Source: Bacteroidota bacterium
GTDB lineage: Bacteria; Bacteroidota; Bacteroidia; Flavobacteriales; Weeksellaceae
Length of the DNA stretch: 64,000 nucleotides
Assembly (NCBI GenBank): GCA_023461035.1
Contig: JAEWOD010000031.1
Location: forward strand, 21,507 to 85,506
Direction: 5' to 3'
Within the stretch, counting starts at the first letter, position 1, and each line of letters opens with the position of its first letter. The translations under genes were made by a program, and so were the position numbers. Below the pieces are notes generated by a model. It had not been told where the DNA came from. It was given only the letters and a program-made list of their open reading frames with translations, and searched no databases. This document shows positions 60,242-64,000 of the stretch, piece after piece.

Positions 60242-60937
60242 ATGGCGCAGTTAACGAAAAAGCAAAAGGAAGCACAAGCTAAAGTAGATAAAACCAAATT
60301 ATATTCTATCGACGAAGCATCTGCTTTGGTAAAAGAAGTGAATACAGCAAAGTTTGACGCATCTGTTGATATTGCTGTACGTTTGGGTGTTGACCCAAAG
60401 AAAGCAAACCAAATGGTACGTGGTGTAGTTTCCCTACCTCACGGAACCGGAAAAGACGTAAAAGTTTTGGCTTTGGTAACGCCTGACAAAGAGGCGGAAG
60501 CAAAAGAAGCCGGAGCGGACTTTGTAGGTTTGGATGAGTATCTTGATAAAATTAAAAACGGTTGGACAGACGTGGACGTTATCGTTACCATGCCGGCTGT
60601 TATGGGTAAATTAGGACCTTTGGGACGTGTATTGGGACCAAGAGGTTTGATGCCGAATCCGAAAGCAGGAACCGTTACCGTTGAGGTAGGAAAAGCAGTT
60701 TCAGATGTGAAATCCGGTAAAATCGATTTCAAAGTAGATCGTTACGGAATCATCCATGCTGCAATCGGAAAAGTATCTTTCAACCCTGAAATGATCAAGG
60801 AAAATGCAGCAGAATTAGTTTCTACATTGGTAAAACTAAAACCAACTGCAGCAAAAGGTACGTATATGAAAAGCATTACGCTTTCGAGCACTATGAGCCC
60901 GGGTGTACATGTAGATCCTAAAAGTTTAAACGCATAA
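60242..60937 (+). CDS. rplA: 50S ribosomal protein L1
   Basis: 231 residues from the ATG at 60242 ([20 protein letters not shown]); the frame extends into rplK but only by overlap. The conserved core [40 protein letters not shown] and [11 protein letters not shown] is complete. It forms the L1 stalk and in many bacteria represses its own operon. Confidence 0.98.
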   Translation: MAQLTKKQKEAQAKVDKTKLYSIDEASALVKEVNTAKFDASVDIAVRLGVDPKKANQMVRGVVSLPHGTGKDVKVLALVTPDKEAEAKEAGADFVGLDEYLDKIKNGWTDVDVIVTMPAVMGKLGPLGRVLGPRGLMPNPKAGTVTVEVGKAVSDVKSGKIDFKVDRYGIIHAAIGKVSFNPEMIKENAAELVSTLVKLKPTAAKGTYMKSITLSSTMSPGVHVDPKSLNA

Positions 60938-60948
60938 AATAGGTAATT

Positions 60949-61599
60949 ATGGCAATGACAAAAGAACAAAAAGCGCAGATGATCGATGATTTAACTGCGG
61001 TGTTAGCAGAGTCAAACATAGTTTACCTTGCTGATATTTCAGGATTAGATGCAACCAATACTACCGAATTGAGAAGAGCTTGTCATAAAGGCGACATCTC
61101 TTTACGTGTAGTAAAAAATACATTGCTCCGCAAAGCAATGGAACGTAGCGAGGACAAAGATTTCTCAGGACTATATGATGCGATGGCGGGAAACACAGCG
61201 ATGATGATCGCTGAAAAAGGAAATGCTCCTGCAAAAGTAATCGAAACGTTCAGAAAGAAATCGGATAAGCCTGTTTTAAAAGGTGCTTGGATTGAAAACA
61301 ATGTTTATGTAGGCGACGACAAATTATCAACACTGTCCGCATTGAAATCTCGTGAAGAGATGATAGCAGATATCGTTGCATTGTTGAAATCTCCAATCCA
61401 GTCTTTGGTTTCTCAATTACAGAACAAAGAAAACGCATCCGAAAACACGGAAGCAAAATCAGAAGAAATTGCTCCGGCTGTAGAAGAAACTCCTGCTGTA
61501 GAAGTAGCTGAAGAAGCTGTTGAAACAACAGAAGCAACTGACGCACCGGCAACAGAAGAAACTTCTGAATCGGCAGACGAAGCGCCTGCTACTGAATAA
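60949..61599 (+). CDS. rplJ: 50S ribosomal protein L10 with long acidic C-terminal tail
   Basis: 216 residues against about 165-175 in most bacteria. The globular part is normal: KEQKAQMIDDLTAVLAESNI, LRRACHKGDISLRVVKNTLL, LKSREEMIADIVALLKSPIQ. After the usual L12-binding helix region (SLVSQLQNKENA) comes a Glu/Ala/Thr tail of about 45 residues (EEIAPAVEETPAVEVAEEAV and more). The tail is probably disordered. It is 11 bases downstream of rplA, so there is no room for the separate L10 leader seen in other phyla. Confidence 0.97.
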   Translation: MAMTKEQKAQMIDDLTAVLAESNIVYLADISGLDATNTTELRRACHKGDISLRVVKNTLLRKAMERSEDKDFSGLYDAMAGNTAMMIAEKGNAPAKVIETFRKKSDKPVLKGAWIENNVYVGDDKLSTLSALKSREEMIADIVALLKSPIQSLVSQLQNKENASENTEAKSEEIAPAVEETPAVEVAEEAVETTEATDAPATEETSESADEAPATE

Positions 61600-61657
61600 G
61601 CGCACTCATATTTATTATAAACGTTTGAAGAATAACGTTTATCGTTTCAGGTTGGAT

Positions 61658-61691
61658 TCAACTTTAAACCTTAAACCTTAAACTTTGAACA
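61658..61691. repeat. 34-bp interspersed repeat, copy 2 (inverted)
   Basis: It begins TCAACTTTAAACC and ends TTAAACTTTGAACA and is the reverse complement of the copy at 20193-20226 except for one base. It lies in the rplJ-rplL spacer, inside an essential operon. Confidence 0.85.
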
Positions 61692-61729
61692 AAACAAAAA
61701 AGTTGTAAAACCAAAAAAAACATTTAAAA

Positions 61730-62101
61730 ATGGCAGATGTTAAAAAATTAGCTGAAGAGTTAGTAAACTTGTCAGTATTAGAAGTAAACGAATTATCAAC
61801 AATCTTAAAAGACGAATACGGAATCGAACCGGCTGCTGCTGCTGTTGTAGTTGCTGCAGGTGGAGGCGGAGAAGCTGCTGCTGAAGAAAAATCTGAATTC
61901 GACGTAATCTTGAAAGCCGGTGGGCCAAACAAATTGGCTGTAGTTAAATTGGTAAAAGATTTGACAGGTAAAGGTTTGAAAGAAGCCAAAGATTTAGTTG
62001 ACGGTGCACCTCAACCGGTTAAAGAAGGTGTAGCGAAAGATGAAGCCGAAGCTTTGAAAAAGCAATTGGAAGAGGCAGGAGCTGAAGTTGAATTGAAATA
62101 A
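61730..62101 (+). CDS. rplL: 50S ribosomal protein L7/L12
   Basis: 123 residues: N-terminal dimerisation domain ([20 protein letters not shown]), Ala/Gly hinge ([20 protein letters not shown]), and C-terminal factor-binding domain ([39 protein letters not shown]). It recruits translation GTPases. The spacer to rplJ is 130 bases, longer than elsewhere in this operon. Confidence 0.98.
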   Translation: MADVKKLAEELVNLSVLEVNELSTILKDEYGIEPAAAAVVVAAGGGGEAAAEEKSEFDVILKAGGPNKLAVVKLVKDLTGKGLKEAKDLVDGAPQPVKEGVAKDEAEALKKQLEEAGAEVELK

Positions 62102-62401
62102 TTTATTTCTTTTTATCATACAAAGCCATCGCAGAAGCGGTGGCTTTTTTTATAACCATTTTAAGGAAACAAAGTGTAAGTCCAACTTTTACAGCCTTTT
62201 AAAACGTCTGAGTTTTTTTGGGATTTATTGTTCTCCTCATTGAGATATTTCAGCGTAAATGGTGTTACCGTACGTGTTTAAAAACACAAATCCCTGAAAT
62301 TTGTTAAAAATTTGGGATTTAATAATATAATAAATATCTTCGGATAGTATTTTTATTATTTAAGTAGGTATTTTTTATTATTAACCTTAAAATTATTTAT
62401 T
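62102..62401 (+). other. 300-bp leader region of the hcp locus
   Basis: After the rplL terminator the region is very AT-rich and has no gene. It holds one hairpin, AAATCCC/GGGATTT (62288-62294 with 62314-62320). No clear TTG-N19-TAnnTTTG promoter is visible, so a regulated promoter is possible. Confidence 0.5.
62122..62151 (+). terminator. Terminator after rplL
   Basis: The stem AAAGCCATCGC/GCGGTGGCTTT (one wobble pair) with loop AGAA, then TTTTTTTATA. It closes the ribosomal operon; rpoB does not follow. Confidence 0.85.
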
Positions 62402-62788
62402 ATGTCATTTAAAGCTAAATTCAAAGTAGCTGGTAAGGAGCGTAATATACTATCTGTAAATTACGGTCTTAAACAAGACACAGACGCTACAGGTCGTCCC
62501 TCGACCATCTCCCGCGGAGGGAAAATCGAAATCACAGTAGAAGGCACCGGAGAGACCGATCTTTTTGAATGGATGACCAATTCGTTTGAAAGAAAGGACG
62601 GGTCTATCGTTTATCTGAAAAGAGACTCCGAAGCCACCTTAAAAGAAGTGAAGTTTGAGGAAGCTTACATCGTAGGATATAAAGAGAACTTTGATTCGGA
62701 AGGCGACAATCCGCTGACCGAAACCTTTGTGATTTCCGCCAGAGCCGTAGAAGTCGGAACCGGCAAACACATCAACGAATGGGTATAA
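62402..62788 (+). CDS. tssD: T6SS tube protein TssD/Hcp, copy 1
   Basis: 128 residues. Hcp rings stack as the inner tube of the type VI secretion system. MSFKAKFKVAGKERNILSVN and the two-half pattern GRPSTISRGGKIEITVEG, LFEWMTNSFERKDGSIVYLK, YIVGYKENFDSEGDNPLTET and FVISARAVEVG are characteristic of the TssD proteins of Bacteroidota T6SS subtype iii. It has no signal peptide, as expected. The next gene encodes a close paralogue (about two thirds identical by eye). Confidence 0.9.
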   Translation: MSFKAKFKVAGKERNILSVNYGLKQDTDATGRPSTISRGGKIEITVEGTGETDLFEWMTNSFERKDGSIVYLKRDSEATLKEVKFEEAYIVGYKENFDSEGDNPLTETFVISARAVEVGTGKHINEWV

Positions 62789-62845
62789 CCGCTAAAGAAA
62801 TTTCCTTATTATTTTATATTATTTAATTATTAAAACCAAACTATT

Positions 62846-63232
62846 ATGTCATTTAAAGCAAAATTAGTCGTAGCCGGCAAAGAATATAACGTGTTAAACA
62901 TCAACTACGGATTGTTTCAGGAAACAGACCAGACAGGACGTCCATCCACAGTAACCAGAGGAGGAAAAATAGAAGTAATGATTGAAGGGACGGGCAACAC
63001 TGAACTTTTCGAGTGGATGACCAATTCATTTGAAAGAAAAGACGGAAGCGTGAAGTTCTTCAAAAGAGATTCTGAAGCGACGTTGAAAGAATTGAAATTC
63101 ACCGAAGGATATTTGGTAAAACACAAAGAGAATTTTGATGCGACCGGTAGAAATCCGCTTACCGAGACCTTTACGATTTCGGCTCGTAAAATAGAAATGG
63201 GAACAGGCGTTTATGAAAACGAATGGGTATAG
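62846..63232 (+). CDS. tssD: T6SS tube protein TssD/Hcp, copy 2
   Basis: 128 residues, same layout as copy 1: MSFKAKLVVAGKEYNVLNIN, GRPSTVTRGGKIEVMIEG, LFEWMTNSFERKDGSVKFFK, YLVKHKENFDATGRNPLTET and FTISARKIEMGTGVYENEWV. It follows copy 1 by 57 bases and is closed by a terminator, so the two are probably one transcript. The two paralogues may form mixed tubes or carry different effectors (inference). Confidence 0.9.
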   Translation: MSFKAKLVVAGKEYNVLNINYGLFQETDQTGRPSTVTRGGKIEVMIEGTGNTELFEWMTNSFERKDGSVKFFKRDSEATLKELKFTEGYLVKHKENFDATGRNPLTETFTISARKIEMGTGVYENEWV

Positions 63233-63281
63233 GATTTAACCCCGAATCTATACCTGCTTATAAAATAATCAAATAAACAAT

Positions 63282-63316
63282 AATGCCGTTAGGGGATATC
63301 CGCTAGCGGCATTTTT
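63282..63316 (+). terminator. Terminator after the second hcp gene
   Basis: The stem AATGCCGTTAG/CTAGCGGCATT (one wobble pair) with a 10-base loop, then TTTTT. Confidence 0.8.
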
Positions 63317-63335
63317 CACTTAAAACAATCATCAT

Positions 63336-63731
63336 ATGTCCTTTTTAGCCAAATTAGAAATCGACGGCGAGTCGTACAACGTATTGGACTGCCGGGTATC
63401 CTTACAACAAGCCATAGACAATAGCGGCAAACCCTCGGCCGAGCCCCACGGAGGCATCGTAACGATTGTGGTGGAATCGACCTCGAGTTCAGATTTCTTT
63501 CGCTGGATGATTTCCAACACAGAGACCAAAGACGGAGAAGTGATTTTCTACCGTCGGGATGCCATCTCCAAGATGCGGGATCTTAAGTTTGAGAAGGCCT
63601 ACTGCATCGGATACAATGAGGTCTTCCAAAGTGCCAATACAACCCCCATGAGAGTTGAGCTAGTGCTTTCCGCCAAATCAATCGCTATGAACGGCGTGCA
63701 GTTTAAACGCAATTGGCCGGTGGAGGTGTAA
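63336..63731 (+). CDS. T6SS TssD/Hcp-like protein, divergent copy 3
   Basis: 131 residues. It keeps the TssD plan (MSFLAKLEIDGESYNVLDCR, GKPSAEPHGGIVTIVVES, FFRWMISNTETKDGEVIFYR, YCIGYNEVFQSANTTPMRVE, LVLSAKSI) but differs from copies 1 and 2 at most surface positions, including a Cys in the second strand. It is placed after a terminator and 12 bases before the next gene, so it looks like a specialised Hcp paired with that gene's product as an effector (inference). Confidence 0.85.
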   Translation: MSFLAKLEIDGESYNVLDCRVSLQQAIDNSGKPSAEPHGGIVTIVVESTSSSDFFRWMISNTETKDGEVIFYRRDAISKMRDLKFEKAYCIGYNEVFQSANTTPMRVELVLSAKSIAMNGVQFKRNWPVEV

Positions 63732-63743
63732 AATAAAAATAGT

Positions 63744-64000
63744 ATGAACGAATTAGAATACCAAGCATTTTTAGGGATCAGCATTCACTTCGGAGGAGGT
63801 AAACCGGCTTACTGGAGCGGCACTGCCGGAGTAGGTGCCAGCTATAGATTTCAGGAAAAAAACGGTTTTGGCGCACAGCTCAATGCCAATGCAGCCATCA
63901 ACTTTTACAACGGCGGAATCGGTGCATTGCCCGGCAGCAATAAACTGCATATAGACAATGTGCTTTCAGGAGGTTTGACATTGGGTGGAGGAAAAGGAAA
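63744..64000 (+). CDS. Possible T6SS effector (polymorphic toxin type 23-like), 3' end outside window
   Basis: The ATG at 63744 opens a frame that is still open at the right edge (85 complete codons seen). It starts MNELEYQAFLGISIHFGGGK and continues PAYWSGTAGVGASYRFQEKN with repeated Gly/aromatic beta strands and no signal peptide. This resembles the bacterial toxin 23 domain that I recall next to TssD genes in Chryseobacterium-type genomes; I could not confirm this by search. The downstream immunity gene, if any, is outside the window. An outer-membrane-barrel-like fold is the alternative, but the lack of a signal peptide argues against it. Confidence 0.55.
   Translation, partial: MNELEYQAFLGISIHFGGGKPAYWSGTAGVGASYRFQEKNGFGAQLNANAAINFYNGGIGALPGSNKLHIDNVLSGGLTLGGGKG

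Overview
The window is AT-rich DNA from a member of the Bacteroidota, most likely class Flavobacteriia, order Flavobacteriales (a Weeksellaceae or Flavobacteriaceae relative). The evidence is the gldKLMN gliding/type IX secretion (T9SS) operon, five proteins with T9SS C-terminal sorting domains (YPNP...GxYxxKI...KK), many promoters of the Bacteroidota form TTG-N19-TAnnTTTG, a type III glutamine synthetase, Rho with an Asn-rich insertion, and Hcp/TssD proteins of the Bacteroidota type VI secretion system (T6SS subtype iii). The species cannot be named from sequence reading alone.

Layout. 1-2900: the 3' part of a hybrid two-component regulator (TPR sensor, histidine kinase, receiver, AraC DNA-binding domain). 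3067-11587: a run of exported proteins on the + strand: two leucine-rich-repeat proteins and a third surface protein with T9SS signals, two lipoproteins, an OmpA-type protein and an unknown secreted protein, separated by strong hairpin terminators and short repeats. 11670-21864: mostly - strand housekeeping: a TIGR01777 epimerase-like protein, SecG, a T9SS-sorted propeller protein, a TPR protein, LptE, a DUF937-OmpA protein, a sigma-54 activator and MiaB, with a voltage-gated type potassium channel on the other strand. 21979-32700: a membrane protein, a 193-bp MITE-like element, topA, a degenerate arginase-fold protein, gldKLMN and a radical SAM protein. 32932-46872: a methyltransferase, ribB, an LptF/LptG permease, LolA, FtsK, dnaX (with an apparent frameshift site), an FKBP lipoprotein, rho, a DUF4293 protein and glutamine synthetase III. 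47194-55113: a GEVED-repeat T9SS protein, prfA, a DUF2851 protein, PspC, a helix-hairpin-helix protein, an acyl-CoA dehydrogenase and an unknown membrane protein. 55178-62101: the translation block rpsU, xerC-like recombinase, hpf, tRNA-Thr/Tyr/Gly/Thr, tuf, tRNA-Trp, secE, nusG, rplK, rplA, rplJ, rplL. 62402-64000: three hcp (tssD) genes and the start of a possible toxin gene, standing where rpoB would normally follow rplL.

How the parts fit. gldKLMN supplies the inner-membrane motor and periplasmic ring of the T9SS, and the T9SS-sorted proteins at 3067, 5114, 6470, 13977 and 47194 are likely cargo. LptE, the LptF/LptG permease, LolA and SecG serve envelope assembly. The right end begins a contact-dependent secretion locus.

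Most worth a second look: the A10 tract in dnaX where a -1 shift restores a 573-residue tau; the Hcp/toxin locus directly after rplL; the MITE with a TTAG target duplication; a perfect palindrome replacing the -33 box of the glutamine synthetase promoter; a 34-bp repeat present twice, 41 kb apart; a broken tRNA-Tyr 3' end carrying a hairpin; and two pseudo-enzyme-like domains (the GTP cyclohydrolase half of RibB and the arginase-fold protein beside gldK). All coordinates and motifs come from reading the sequence by eye; no database search was run.
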